DNA of 64,000 nt from Macquaria australasica (Eukaryota > Chordata > Actinopteri > Centrarchiformes > Percichthyidae), in NCBI GenBank assembly GCA_005408345.1, contig SEMN01000172.1:746501-810500 (forward strand), given 5' to 3'. Every line of letters starts with the position of its first letter. Within the stretch, counting starts at the first letter, position 1. Below are positions 9,977 to 23,437 of the stretch, in pieces. Position numbers and translations under genes: made by a program. The notes beneath the pieces are model-generated. The model saw only the letters and a list, made by a program, of their open reading frames with translations, had not been told where the DNA came from and did no database searches.

Positions 9977-12900
9977 ATGGCTCAGTGGGCTGATAGGCTT
10001 CAGATCCTGGATATCCTCTAGTCTGTTTTACTTCCACCTCCTTTTGATGATGTAATCTGCTGAAATCAGATCAGACAAATGTCCTTACATGTAATAAACA
10101 GAGCCAGAACACATACAGACACTGTCTCCAGAAATAATCAAAGCAGTGAGACCTGCAGTCATTCAAAGGAAAAAAATCTAATCACCATAATTACAAGAAC
10201 TGGAATTAGATTTAAATTTTAGCCACAATATTTCAGACTATAATCACCCAAATACTTTATATTTTACATTTAATTTATCCTTTATTGCCATGTTTTTTCT
10301 TTCTTCTTCAGTCAACGTCTCTGTTCTTTGCTGTGGCAATATCCCAACTCTGTCCAGGGATCAATTAAGTTTGTACAGTACATCTTGTCTTATGTGAACG
10401 TTTTGATTTGTGAACACAGTGACGGTCCCTTCAAAGAACAGTAGATCCAAGATTCTCATTTCTTAGAAGTGTTCCCACTGATGTCTGATCCTGGATCTAT
10501 TGATCTAGGTTTGCTGTTTATTTAATTATTATATACTAATGATGGAGGTAGTAGGAGGATGTTCAGACATGGATATTTCAAAATATTTTGCCCTATAAAT
10601 CACTAGTGTCCGGACCTTCTTACATTAGTTTCAGTAGTTCACTTAAGCCCCGTTCTTGTCATGTGGGGGTTACCATTATTACCAGTTATATAAAATAATA
10701 GCGTTCACATCAAAATCAAAGTCGTAATTACGATTCAGAAATTCCGATTTTTCTGAAAGCTCCAACATATCGAACTTGGTGCTAAATTACAGGAAAAAAG
10801 CAAGCAAACATGGCTGCCTTATGTTACCCAAAGCCATCGTTCAATGTAATTAAACGCTAATTTAATGTACATAGTGCGATGTTGGCCATGCACAGTACCG
10901 TTTAACCCTCACATGGCCAGCTTTGCAAGCCGTTAACTGGCAATGAGCACATCTAGCACAAGTTAAGGACGTTTACAGAGAGTTTACAGACAAGCGCAGT
11001 TGGTGTTGGGAATAAATGTTGTTTATGTGTTTGTACAATGACGATTTGCTGGTTAAATAAGCCATAATACAGGTGTCCTGTAATAGGAGAATAATCAACG
11101 AGGCCAAAACTTAGATAATGGAAAATAAAAGTTTCTTCCATTGTTTTTCAGGACACTGACAGTTCACTGCTTTAAGATGGAAGAAAAAGAAGAAAACCAG
11201 ACTGTAAAAAAGACTGTAAACTGACTGACCTGGATTATGTTTTATTCTTTTAGCAAACAAACAGGTTGGCTAATGTTGTCAAGCTAGCTAGCGGCGTTAG
11301 CTAACAGTGTTCCTGCTACCACCACCTTATCGAGCCATCGCACGACATTTAGTAGCTCAGAAATGTATAAAAAATAAATAAACTGAGTTTTAATTTAAGT
11401 CAATACAAAACATGGGCATTTAAGTAAAGACTGGTTATTAGGAAAAATAGGTGGTTTGGGACAGGAGTAAGCTAGGTACGTTAGCTAACATACCCAACTT
11501 CGTACGTAAGGGTTAAGACAAATAATGTCATCCTGTAGATCAGATCAGATCAGAAAATGCTTCTTATTGGAGAATGTGTTGAAAACTTTAATTGAAAAAG
11601 AAAAAACAGGACTAAAACTGTTACTGAACTCAGTCTGTGGAAAAAAGGAGCTGTTGCGTCATCGGGAGACCAAGCAAGAGGATTTGTTATTGACAATAAA
11701 TGGTAGATTAAATTTAGACTCAAACAGGATTGATTATTTTCTTCTCTACACTCAACTGATCTTTTCATAGTCGCGCCACCACTTCTGAAGCTGCCCAATC
11801 AATGGCCAGATTCAATATTGAATCTAAGGAGGTGGGGTCTATGGGGAACGACGCTTTTCTTTTTCATTTTCTATCAACAGTCCAATTTTCCAATTTCTCA
11901 CAAAGGCTTCAAACATCCAACTGATCTTTCACAGGATAATTAAAGGTTATCATATAAGCATTACATTGAGGATTGGGTAACGTGGCTGTAGTCTCCTGTC
12001 TGGAGCAAAACACTTTTCATCCTCATGAAGCTCTGAAGGAAAACTGCTGTTTGATATCAAAGAAGCGGAACCATGAAGACGTTTCAGTCCCTGATAACTG
12101 ACTTTCAAGGGGGGAAATGTAGTGTTTCCAAAGCAGGTGATATTAAACAAACTCCATAAAGGTCAGATAAGTCATTTGACCTCTTCACTCTCACAGCAAT
12201 TAGTTTTGATCAGTTTGTACTGTCCTTTCAGTTGCATTTGGAAACATTCATGTCCATAAATCTCCTTTATATTTCCAGAGCCATTTTTGTATTATTACTG
12301 GGGCCCTGCTGTCTTGTAAAACGTTGTGTAACTGCTTCAGGGTGAATAAAAGGGGTGAATTCAGAACAAGAAGGGCACTTTTTTGAAAGACTGTCCCAGT
12401 TTGGGTCTGATAAAGTGGAACAACATCGTATTGACTACTTGTTTTGTGTTGCATTTTTGATGCGAGAGTTGTATCACCCTGTAATATTCATGACAGTTTT
12501 CTGGCTGTAGCATGGAAACAAAAACAGTTATTTCACAGATTCTTCATCTATGAAGCTTTCTCTGATTTCTTTTATTAACTCATTAAGATGTGGAAAACAT
12601 GAACTCACCTTTGGTGTGATCCAGGTACCTCTGGATTTTGGAAAAAGTCCTGCCTGCACTCCTGAACCAGGAACTGTTTTTGTTGCTTCTGCTGTATGAA
12701 AATCATATAAAAAGGGGTTTAAGGCACCACAGAATCAACCACTGCTGACTGCTGGCTGTGTAATCTGTAGAAGGATTAACTGAGTACTAATATTCTGTAA
12801 ATATTAAATGTCCTTGCTTAAAAGTTGTAACCATTTTTACTTCCATATTGATTAAAGGTGTTAATACACCAGACAACAACTCAATCTAAGTTGTAAATAT

Positions 12901-15480
12901 TTTCTGAAGCTGTTAAAGAATTATTATCAATTAGCAGGGAAAAGACTGGATTTGTAATTACTGTATGAACAGCTGAGACACATTATAATGCTTTGACAAA
13001 AAAAACTAGGACCACTTACTAGCTTTATTTTCAGAGTTTTCAAACACATGTCACAGTCTTCATCAACAGAGTGGGCGTTTGCTCAGTTGTCAATTGTCAG
13101 ATGCAGAAAAAAGCTAGTGAGCGGGCCTTAAATGATTACCATTAGACTAATAAACAACTATTTCCAATGTCATGAACTTTCATGCATTGCTAAAATGCTA
13201 AAATTACCTGTAATTTATGTGATCTCAAATGACTGAGTGACACAATCTTTGACAAAAAACAAAAACAAAACAAAAACTGAGGCATGTTAGAAGCATGTAG
13301 AGGACCTAAAAAATCTAAAATAACTGGATAAATTGAGCCTTGTGTGGTTTCACCAGCAGCCAACTGCAAATGTCCCCTCATGGAAGCTGGATCAATAAAG
13401 AATTACAGGAACTCTCCTTGTCGGTTTCTTTGTGCTTCACTGGATATCGCTCCTTTTAAAAAAGTCGGTGTGTCTCCCTGTAGAGTGGTGAGGTGATGGT
13501 TAGTGGCACATTGTTATTAGTCAGTCCACCAGAATGCTTCATCTTTAGAAACATGCTAAAAATCCTCAGCTTTCTGTAGACATTTCAGGGTTTATCGGCA
13601 GCAAGACACTCTCCCACACTGGTAAAATTAAATCTGTGCCATTAATTTTAAATCTTAATAATACCTGTGAGTTTTTATTTTATTATAGAATCTCCAATTT
13701 TTTGGTAAAAAAGTGTAAAATAATCTCATAGATCTATTCTCCGCTCATCACCTTTATTAAATGAGTCACTCAGCTGAATCTGCACTGAGAACGACAAAAG
13801 GGTGAAGCTGAATTGACACATGAATAATAAATACGTTTGGATGGGGCCTCTTCATCAGGCTGCTGTTTTTCCACTAACATGAATGATGGCTATTTTAAAT
13901 GAAAATAAAAACTACAGATCTCAGCTAACAAAATTAATACTTTTAACAGAAAATTCTCAATCGACAATTTTGAAACCACAATTTCCAGTTGAGCTGTAAT
14001 GTTGTTTTGGATTTGAAAGGAGCGAAACTGCCTCTAAAGTTGTTGATTCACACAAAGAGAAACTAAGATACTAACTCCAACACATCATGATTGACACTTA
14101 AAAGAAACAATTCTGGAGTAAATGAGCTTCAAAAGCACCTTCCCTTCAGACTGCAGTGAGAGAAAGCCCTTTCACACTTCCACTTTTCACCAGCAGCAAT
14201 TAAATATGTTTAAGGAGAATCTGCCGGCACACCCGAGCTGACGGGTGTCAGTTTGGGTAAAAGAGTGCGTCTCCCACTCTCTGTATGAGGAGATGCTAAT
14301 GGGGATAAGCATGTGCTTCGCCTTGGCACCAGAATGAGGCTCAGCTTTAACTTTTGGAGACAGCGGCGTCTTCGTGTGTCCGGGCAGAGCTGCAGGTGAG
14401 CAGGCTGGAGCTGCGGAAGAGTCTTGACAGGCTAATTTCTCCTCTGTGTTTCCTTTGGCTCGCCATCAGCACTCACCATCCACGGGGAAACTAACCGTGA
14501 TAATTCTGCTGTCTGCAAGTAATTGGCCTCCGAGATCCAGAACCTTTCACATCACAAACGTCAGAGAAACGCCTGATTGGATTAGTTGGACAGATTAATG
14601 GATAGAAAGGCAGACAGATAAATAGCTACACTGATAAGAAAATGGCAACAACTTTTTCTTAAATGCTGAAACAACACAAACTACAGTAGTGACTGCAACA
14701 CTCAAAGTCTGTGAACACATCTAAACTGTCAAAATACCTTAATGAGATTCTGTGGCGTTGAACTGGGACTGAAGATTATTTCATATTACACTGATCCTCT
14801 TAGAAAGCAGCAGCCAGGAGCCTGTAATCTACAGTCTGGTCACAAAGACAGAAGGAAATAGAAAAAGTGAGATTGAAGGAGGAAGAGGAAGCGCCCGACA
14901 AGAGAAAGAGCAATGAATAATATCAAAGATGTCTAAAAAGGTTAAGCTGCAGGACAGGATGAAAAGTACAAGACTTGAGGTTTCCAAAATCTGTATCTGA
15001 CTTCTGACCGAGCAGTTAGTGTAATACGACGTGCAACCTGCAGGAAAAATCCACTTGTTCAGTTCAGAAATAAGTGAATAAACTCTCTCAGCTTCCATTT
15101 ATTACTGTGTGGCTCTTTGTGTGATTAAAAAGCCAGAAGGCACATCTGCACTCATCTGACCCGAGTTTCACCCGTTCACAAGTAGCGAGGCAACAGAGTC
15201 TGCGAAAATTACGTTCATATGCAACTATCGGAGTCGCGTTTCTTGTGAATGCAGAAAGTAGTGCTAATTCAGGAGCTGTGTTTGCTGTGACCTAATTCAG
15301 GGGCCTGCTCCTCGAAAAGAGGCAGTCCACTAAGGTGCCCTGTTGCAAAAAGCAGAGAGGATATTTATTGAATTATCTGGATGCTTTCGCAAAATAAAAC
15401 CAGAAACCCCTCAAACTCAGAACACGGACCCATCTAAAAAGGCCTGTTCCAAAGTTATATATACAGTAGGTCTATGTTTT

Positions 15481-15501
15481 ATATATATATATATATATAT
15501 T
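15481..15501. repeat. (AT)n microsatellite
   Basis: About ten AT units, in intergenic DNA. Confidence 0.95.
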
Positions 15502-16879
15502 ACATTTCAGTGGGTTTTATTTGAATATATTACCTTGACTGTGCTCTTGTCTGAGGTGTTGTTTAATGTCTAGCTGCAAACCAGTTTCATTAGAGGTAAG
15601 AAAGATGAAGCTGAACATTAGCATCATGTGTTGGCTGACTGGTTTGTTTCTCATTACCAATAAAAGTTTTGGTGATTACATAGAGATTACTAACCTCAGG
15701 AGCTGAGAAAATGGCTCAAAAGATTTCACAGTAAATAAATAAAAATGATTAAAGAAAACGACCCTGGGATGAACACTGAAACTAATGCAGTCTAATGCAA
15801 CAGCTCCTACAGTTTAGAGAGGTGTTGATTCAACTTTACGGTCATTTTTGGAGTCTGACAGGTGTTTCTATTACTTTGTCCACCCCATTTATATGAATGA
15901 GTAGACTAAATATTAGCAACACCTCCCTGTATAATGCAGTCCAGTTCAACAGAAGCACAAATGCTAAAAAATGATCTTAACGTTGAACCAACACCTCTCT
16001 AAAACTGTTTCAACAAAAACTGAACATTATAACCTTCATGAAGGGAGGACTTATTGCAGAACCGTTGTAGAATAAATACACTGTATTATTATCTAGGTGT
16101 GCCTAATGAACTGGCAACTCAATGTATATCTTAACACAGTCTGTTTTCAGGAAAATGATTCATCTCTTTGTGGTCTTGGTTTGCGTATGTTGTTTGGTTT
16201 TTACTTACAGCTCAACAGGAGGTGAAGATCCGTTATTGCAGCAGAGAAAGTTCTCTTTATGTTGTTTCAGCTCAGGTGCCAATATAGATCGATAAAAGTT
16301 CATTGATTACTTAATGCCCAGAAAGTGAGTGAATAGGGAGATGTTTCTAAAAACAGAGGCAGACAAAGACGGACAGGAAGCCCAGAGAGAGTATCCCAGA
16401 CGGCTGTTTATTATTCTGACACTACAGTTTAGGTGTGCAACTGTAAGACAATACATGAGTCAGTGTGGGATTTCAGTGCTGCTCCCTACTGTTGCTTTAA
16501 CAAAAACAGTAGAAATTGATCACATTCCAGTAGAAAAAAGAGAGAACCATTTTCCCAAAGGGCCCCGTTTATTAAAATCATCCAAAAGTTTTATGACTGA
16601 ATCTGAGCTAAAGCAAGAGATTGATGAAAAATTAATCCTGCAGGTTGCGTCGATTTTCTGAGATAAGTGAAACAATAAAAAATTCTATCACTATCCAGGA
16701 AATGACTTCCATTCCTTTTAGTGTCATCTTCAATGCAATATGCGGAATCGAATCAAGCCAAAGGATAATTTTAATAAATGAGGCCCCCTCAGTCGTGCCC
16801 GACCGTCCCCAGAGAGGTGGATTCATGGTGTCAGTCAGTGGCACGATGCAGAGAGACTGTGCATCATTGGCATGCTGAG

Positions 16880-17190
16880 GAGAGCGTGATGGAGTTATAG
16901 GAGAGGAGATCAGAGGGAGGGGAGAGGTTGAAGGTGGAGAAGAGAGAGGAGACCTTAGAGGAGAAAAAAATTAGATGCAGGAGAGGTGTTTTTCAAAGAG
17001 AGACGGGGTCGAAGAGGACCCTCCTACCAGCTTCAAGACGGAAAGGGACAAAGGAGAGAGAAAGGACTCCTCAAAAAGTAGAGATAGGAGAGTTCTTCTC
17101 TAAATGTAAAGAGGGAGACAAAAAAATCATCTCAGCTCCCAGTGAAAATGCTGGGAGAGCAGAGAGGGGACAGCGGCTGGGGGGCGTTGT
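16880..17190 (+). repeat. Purine-rich tract
   Basis: The + strand is dominated by A and G (many gagg, agag and gaga strings) for roughly 300 bases. A 172-codon open frame at 16928-17446 spans it. That frame is Lys/Arg/Glu-rich because of base composition and shows no domain, so I do not call it a gene. Confidence 0.6.
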
Positions 17191-19019
17191 TGTACATTCA
17201 AGTGGCAAAGCCGAAAAATCCTGTGCTGAAAGGTGTGTGTGTGTGTGCGGGGCTCAGATCACAGGAGTTGCCCTTCATTCTCTTGTCAAATTAATAAAGA
17301 GGATGAGCTCTCGGCTGCCCGTGTCTCCTCACACAGACCTGACAAGTCGCAAAGTTTCAGGCGAGTTCGCTGACAGGAAAACTCTCAAACTGGATACACG
17401 GTCGGAGCTGCCTGTCCTGCACCCCATCATGTACTTTAACTGCTGACGGAGCATTTTTCTCGAGGGTTATACCCGAAAATAGAATCACTGTATTGCAAAT
17501 CTAAAATTGTGGATTGTTTTTTTTAAAGCAAATCTTACCCAGCACTAAATTTCAAAGTTATTCAGAGCTTCTTCTGAAGTCTTGCTGCTGCAGGAAGAGC
17601 AGAAAAGGACGCAGCCGGTATTGATCGCACTCATCTTGGAAAAACCTTAACACAGTCTAAGTTTCAGGAAAGTTATTTAAGGGAAACTTTCAGATGTGAT
17701 ATGTTCAATAGCAGGACTCCTGACTGAAAATGATTAGGCTTAAAAAAGTTTTAGAGTTGCAGAAAGAGGGGATAACTGAACAATAGTAGATCCCCTCTGT
17801 TGGTCTCATCCTGTATTATGGCTGTTGTTTTATCTTCAGCTTTATCAGTGATATGATCTCGGTGACAGCTGTATTGTCAGGTCACTATCAGCATGAGTCA
17901 AACTGAGCATCTGCAGAGATCTTTAAATCCCAGAGATTCCTCTCAGATTTAGACAGATACAATAAATCTGTGATGTTTGGTGCATTCTGGGAGTTATTTT
18001 GTAATTTACGCTCTTGCTGCACCCTCTGTCTGTTCCTCCAGCTTTGTCAGTAAGTGATTTCCTGGTTTCCCAAAAAGCTTTTAACATCTCCCAGAGAAGA
18101 GTCTCTGCTGCCAAATGAGAGTGAGCCACAGTGAGTCGTGCCCAGTTGGTCAAACTACAAAAACCTCGTCAGAAAGGGGCACTAAGATCCTCCATTAACA
18201 TACAAGCAGTGACTGCATTACATTATGGTCTGTTTTCTGTTACTGTGGCTGGACAAACTGGTCTACGATAGATTTCTACCTTTATGAGGACAACTGGTGC
18301 ACAAAAGGTGGCCAAAACCTGATAATATGACAAGACTTTCTTTTGTCAAACTATACTGGAAATACAGAACCCCAGTTTGATATAATGATGTCTATGTTTG
18401 GCCAGTTATCCATAAGAGATGCCAATATCTCTTAAGTGTATTAAGGTGGATTTTTCTTTCAAATTGAGTCAAGAAATTAAGAAATTTACGTGGGAAATGT
18501 TTTTGAAAAGTGTGTATAAAGTCATGCACAAGTCGAGATGAAATGAAAAATGCCCTTAACCCTTTTAGGTCACATACCCGGTCATATTGTGCACCTATTT
18601 AACAATATATGCCCCCCAAAAAAATACAAAAGATCAATTTCTTTGCATTCTTATAAATCAAAAATCAAAATCATGTTTTCTTCCTGTAAAATTAAATTTG
18701 ACGTGTACTTACATAAGCTTGAACCAACCAATTTCAACCGATAATATCAGGACATCCACCCATCAATCAATCAATCTTCAACTTTCAGCAGCACAGAGCT
18801 AAGATTCATTAGTTAGCTAGCTAGCAACATCATGGTACGTCGGTGTGTCATGCCCACTTTTCAACGTTCAAATCAAATCCCTCCCAACATTACGTCCTGC
18901 CTGCTTATCCTGTTTCACTCGGAAATACGTCACGATACGGAAGCTCGATGCTCTCGAAATGCTGTTTCATCTCGACTTTACCCAAAAGAAAACTGGACTC
19001 ATCAGAGGAGCGTCACAAA

Positions 19020-19375
19020 CCTCGCTGGAAAGTAGGAGGTTCTTCACGGGTCAAAAACTTGGGATCCAATTTATAACGGACCCATTAAAAACATACCTGA
19101 ACCTGACGTTGATAAAGTTAGTTTAAAAACAAAAGAAATCTGATTCCGAAAAGGGCCCGAGGATAATTTGACCAGATCTGAACGGACCCAAAAATAGAGA
19201 GCACCAACGCCAGCAGCAGCTTGTTGGTCCACCAATACATGTAATTTTTCCGGACTGAATCCCCACCCAAAAACTTTCGGGTATTGGACATATTGACGAC
19301 AACCACAGCAATAGAACGGGACCCTACCCAACCCTATTCCTGAATATAATTTGGACCCAACCTGACTTTTGATCA
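19020..19375. repeat. Possible DNA-element remnant (gggtcc-rich)
   Basis: Recurrent cgggtc/gggtcc and complementary gaccca/ggaccc strings occur at both sides (acgggtcaaaa near 19048, gggaccctacccaaccct near 19318). This resembles a dispersed vertebrate DNA element with gggtcc-rich ends. Boundaries and family are not established. Confidence 0.3.
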
Positions 19376-19579
19376 TATCACAACTTATATTTTAATTATC
19401 TAGAATTAAATTGCCAAAAGCAGTCTGTAAAGGTATTTTTGTTTTAGCCCGTTTAGCTTGTGTGTTATTGAGTTTGACCTGAGGGGGGCGCCAAAGGGAA
19501 GTCCATGTTATTGAAATCAAAAAGTGGCCATTTTAGGATATTTCAGACTCAGCTTTAATCAGTCGAAGCAGGTCAACAG

Positions 19580-19700
19580 TTAGCATGTTAACTATGAATT
19601 TGAACTGGATGATATTTAGCATGTTGACATGCTAGCACTTAGCATGTAACGTTTAGCAAATTAGCATGTTGGCATTCATCTAAAATACAACTGAAGCTTA
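19580..19700. repeat. Dispersed ttagcatg-rich repeat fragment
   Basis: Six occurrences of (g/t)ttagca or its relatives (gttagcatgttaac, tttagcatgttgacatgc, ttagcaaattagcatg) mark a fragment of the same family as 41849-42195 and 51640-51930. Confidence 0.55.
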
Positions 19701-20199
19701 CGGGAATTCTGTGATTCATTTGTTTTAGAGATTTCCTGTCAAGAACTCAAGTGTTGGACAAGTGGGAGTTTGTGACCTGTTGGTGGCGCTGCATGAAGTC
19801 ATTACGATTCAGCCTCTGGGGAGGAAAGTGTTGAACCGACAGACATCACTTCATTTTGATTTTATGCTACCCATCATTGGTTGGTGGATATAAATAACTG
19901 ATATCTCATCTTATCTACACACGCAAACAATCCTCCATCCCTCAAATAGATATATTTGCAACAATTACCCTTATCCTGGATTGACTATTCATACTATATA
20001 CTACAGAACAAACAAAAGCCCATCAGAATCAGCCTCTTTACAACTGTAAGAGAATCAAATGTTGCATAGCTTTGCATGATATTCGATACAAGTGACATGT
20101 CAGTAAGATAAAGAGATATGAAGCATATGTGCTGCTCAACATAGGTACAGTGGTAGCCATCATTGAAATCCTCTAATAAATCAATTTCTGCATTCATGC

Positions 20200-20420
20200 T
20201 AGGGGCCAGATTGCCTGAAACTGCAGCTGAGGTGCCCCTGAGCAAGGCACTTGCCCCTGGTTTTCACGCAGGGGATCTGCTCAGTGGCCAACAGCAGAGA
20301 GAACAAGGGCTGCACTGGGAAACTCCCAGCAGTGACTGTCAGAGTGTGAAAGTGAAGCAGGTTGGTGCAGAAAACGTTCACATTTAAATAAAATGTTCTC
20401 ATTTCCACAACAGAAGCCAT
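20200..20420 (+). repeat. SINE copy, forward orientation
   Basis: gctgaggtgcccctgagcaa and ggcacttg, then a ctgctcag and gggctgcactggg region, match the body of a common fish SINE with the gtgcccttgagcaaggcact core. Same superfamily as 3865-3998 but opposite orientation. Confidence 0.55.
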
Positions 20421-21904
20421 TAAAACTGTGTTCTTTCAAAAATGTTCCAAAGCAAAACCTGATTAGCATACTGTGACAGAAATCTCATGTCTAAGCTCGC
20501 CTTCAACTAGTGTGACTTTATGCCAATTAGCTTTACAAAGTTATTAATCCTCATCATTTTCCAGTCTGTTGACAGCGGAGAGACTCAGCATGTCAAACAT
20601 CACGATAGACCAGGAGGGAAAATAGATTTTTTAATTTCAGTGCAATAAGCGGTTTGGAGAGCCTGAAGGTTGTAAAGGACACTAATGTTTTGTTTTAGTT
20701 TATACTTTTGTCCAAGAATGAAAAACTCTACACAAACACACAGTCTTCACTTCAACTGGGATAATCAGAATTTAAAAAACTGATGCCAATTTCAAGTATG
20801 TTGACACACCTATCTATGCACAATATTGGTCACCATGTGAGATTGGGTGATCATGATGCTTTTAGTTCCTGCTGTGATTTGGCCGAGAGATTTTCCACAC
20901 AACCTGTTCAACCCCAACCAATCATATCTCGAGTTCTTTTATGACCTGCATGACACGCAAAGGTGATCAAGCAGGAAAGGCCAGGGCTGAGGCGTCACCA
21001 TGTTTCAAACAAAGTGACTGTCGGATCATGCGTCAATTCTCGACAATTTTTGTAACGTTGCAAAACAGACAATCCTACAAGCCAACCATTTTAAGCAGTG
21101 ATTGTTCAGGTGTGTGGAGGTGAGAAAGCAGGCAGGGTTTTAACTTCTCTCTCACCATCTCTCACTTCAGAGTGCAACACTATGACTGTCTTCAAGGAGA
21201 GACTGTCCGAGAGTCATCCACATTTGTACTATAGATCACGTCTCTAATTCTTTTCAAGCATACCTTGGCCTATATCAGCAATGTCAACATCCTGGCATCC
21301 ATCAGGGAATGACACAGTGCACCAGTTAAAAGTTATGCCTGTTGGATTGGGCCATTTCTTGTACTCCGATCCTGACATTACACTGATGGTTACCTTGCAG
21401 CGGCATCACAAATCTAGCATCCAGCTCCAACAGTGAACAGATCTACTGCCCTTTCAAAAACAATACAATTCAAATCCTGTGTTTAGCAATCCAACCAGCT
21501 AGCATGCTCTGGAGGCCTAGGGGTTTAAGGTGCTGATCGTGAACCGCAACATCCTTAGTTTGGGTCTGATAGGGGACCTTTTTTGTTATCTCTTTACTGT
21601 TGACTGTCTAATAAAGGCGTAAAAAGCCCCCCCCAAAAAAGGAAATCCAATCAGCTGTGAACTTAAACAAGAGCTAATGACCTCCAATATGGCCGCCAGA
21701 ACCTGAAACCTCTGATCTGGCTTTTGAACGTTTTCCCTCATATCAGCCTGTTTTCTGCCACCTGTCCATTCACTCACACTGTACATAATGTAATAAAGCA
21801 GGAATAACATGAATCTAGTCATTTAAAACTATTTGAGGCTTCCATGATGGCTACTGTACATCTATGTTCTTCCTTATTCTTATTATTCTGCCTTATTAAA
21901 TATG

Positions 21905-22020
<116 letters not shown>

Positions 22021-22200
22021 ATGGGATGAGTGCTGCTGCACTGCACGGTGAGGAGGGACAGCATCTGAATCTTGCAAGACCTGAAAAACCTCGACTTCTG
22101 ACAAAACCGACTGATCTGCCTTCTGTGAAGAAATAGTCTCCCTGGGACGTCAGGGTTCACATCAAGAGACGCCGTCACACTGTGCATGTGTATGCATGAA

Positions 22201-22237
22201 GTGTGTGTGTGTGTGTGTGTCAGCTCTCACACACACT

Positions 22238-22275
<38 letters not shown>
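22201..22275 (+). repeat. (GT)10 and (AT)17 microsatellite pair
   Basis: GT units run at 22201-22220. A 20-base spacer with a short (CA) stretch follows, then AT units at 22241-22275. Confidence 0.95.
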
Positions 22276-22276
<1 letters not shown>

Positions 22277-22353
22277 GCACTCTGGAGCATAAAACTACTC
22301 CTTTGCATGCAGATTTAGAAAACCGATATCATAAAAAGTACAGTATTTCATTT

Positions 22354-22359
22354 TTTATT
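22354..22359 (-). terminator. Candidate polyadenylation signal for kcnh5
   Basis: tttatt on the + strand is AATAAA on the minus strand, about 1.08 kb after the kcnh5 stop. I saw no canonical AATAAA on this strand between it and the stop codon, but the scan was by eye. The true site could be further downstream or use a variant hexamer. Confidence 0.35.
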
Positions 22360-23437
22360 ACTTGAGCTTTTGCGGCGAAGCTGCTATCGTTAATGGAATT
22401 CAGAGCGGGCTTCAGCTCGCTGCTTAAGACTGCTGTGTGTGGTGCTGGGGCTGTGGGATTACATGTCACTGTGCTGAGTGGACTTTTATGTGAACTTAAC
22501 TCCGTGTTATTTCCCCAAAGCCTTCTTGTCATCCCAGCTTTACCCAAAGTGCATTCTGCCATCCCTGATTCATGCAGAGGAATGGAACAACCGAAATGAA
22601 AACAAAGGTATAATATTCAGAATATTCTAGCGGCGTACCCGAACGATGCATAGACACAAGGAGGATTCTAACAAAATAACCATTTAAGGGTTTTCCGGAC
22701 ATCAACAACTGAGGCCAAGGACATTTCCGTAATCAAAAATAGAAATTATTATAGAAAGCAAAATCATTAATTAATATAAAAACATAGCAGAAAATTCCCT
22801 TAAGGGATGCTTCTTCATCACATTTGGGAATCTGTGTTCTTGGAGGGCGAGGTGACCAGAATCAAACTTCTATTTCATCTCACAGGCAAAGAAAGAAAAA
22901 AAAACCTCCATCCCTTTCGATTTCTCTATTTATAAATAATCCATGCACAATCCCTTTGCCAGTAAACCCTTTTGTTATTCAATGTTTATAGTGCTACCAG
23001 TATGCAAACCCTGAATGTCCACATAGTAAATTATCAATGAAAAATATTCATATGTACAGTGTAGCTCAATAAAATGTCAGTTCTCTTTAAATTCGATTTG
23101 CATGCAGTCAACTGCATAATATACAGGCAATAAGTACGTTCAGTAGTTTCTTTGGCAGGCCAGAATCCAGCTGGACATGCATAGAGAGGTATGTACAATC
23201 AAAAAAACGGGATCCAGGTCACTGTGGGGCGACTCTCACATGACCTGGAGATAAAAGTCTGTGTGCAAATGTTAAAGAAGCTAGTTTTTTATCTCGGAGA
23301 ATTGAGACCAGTGGCGTAGCTGGATGCCCAAAAAACGAGTGTAACCTTGAACTGATAATCGTGATCGCAGTCGAACAATGTGCCATGTGATCACTGTATA
23401 TTCCAGTACACTCTCTACACCACTGGGTGAGCTCCCT
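22354..23437 (-). other. Probable kcnh5 3' UTR
   Basis: AT-rich non-coding sequence directly after the kcnh5 stop codon, with A-rich stretches but no dispersed repeat I recognise. The extent is inferred from the candidate polyadenylation signal. Confidence 0.4.

Noticed and set aside
16928..17446. 172-codon frame
   Set aside because: Lys/Arg/Glu-rich because of the purine tract; includes a (GT)n-derived CVCVC stretch; no domain.
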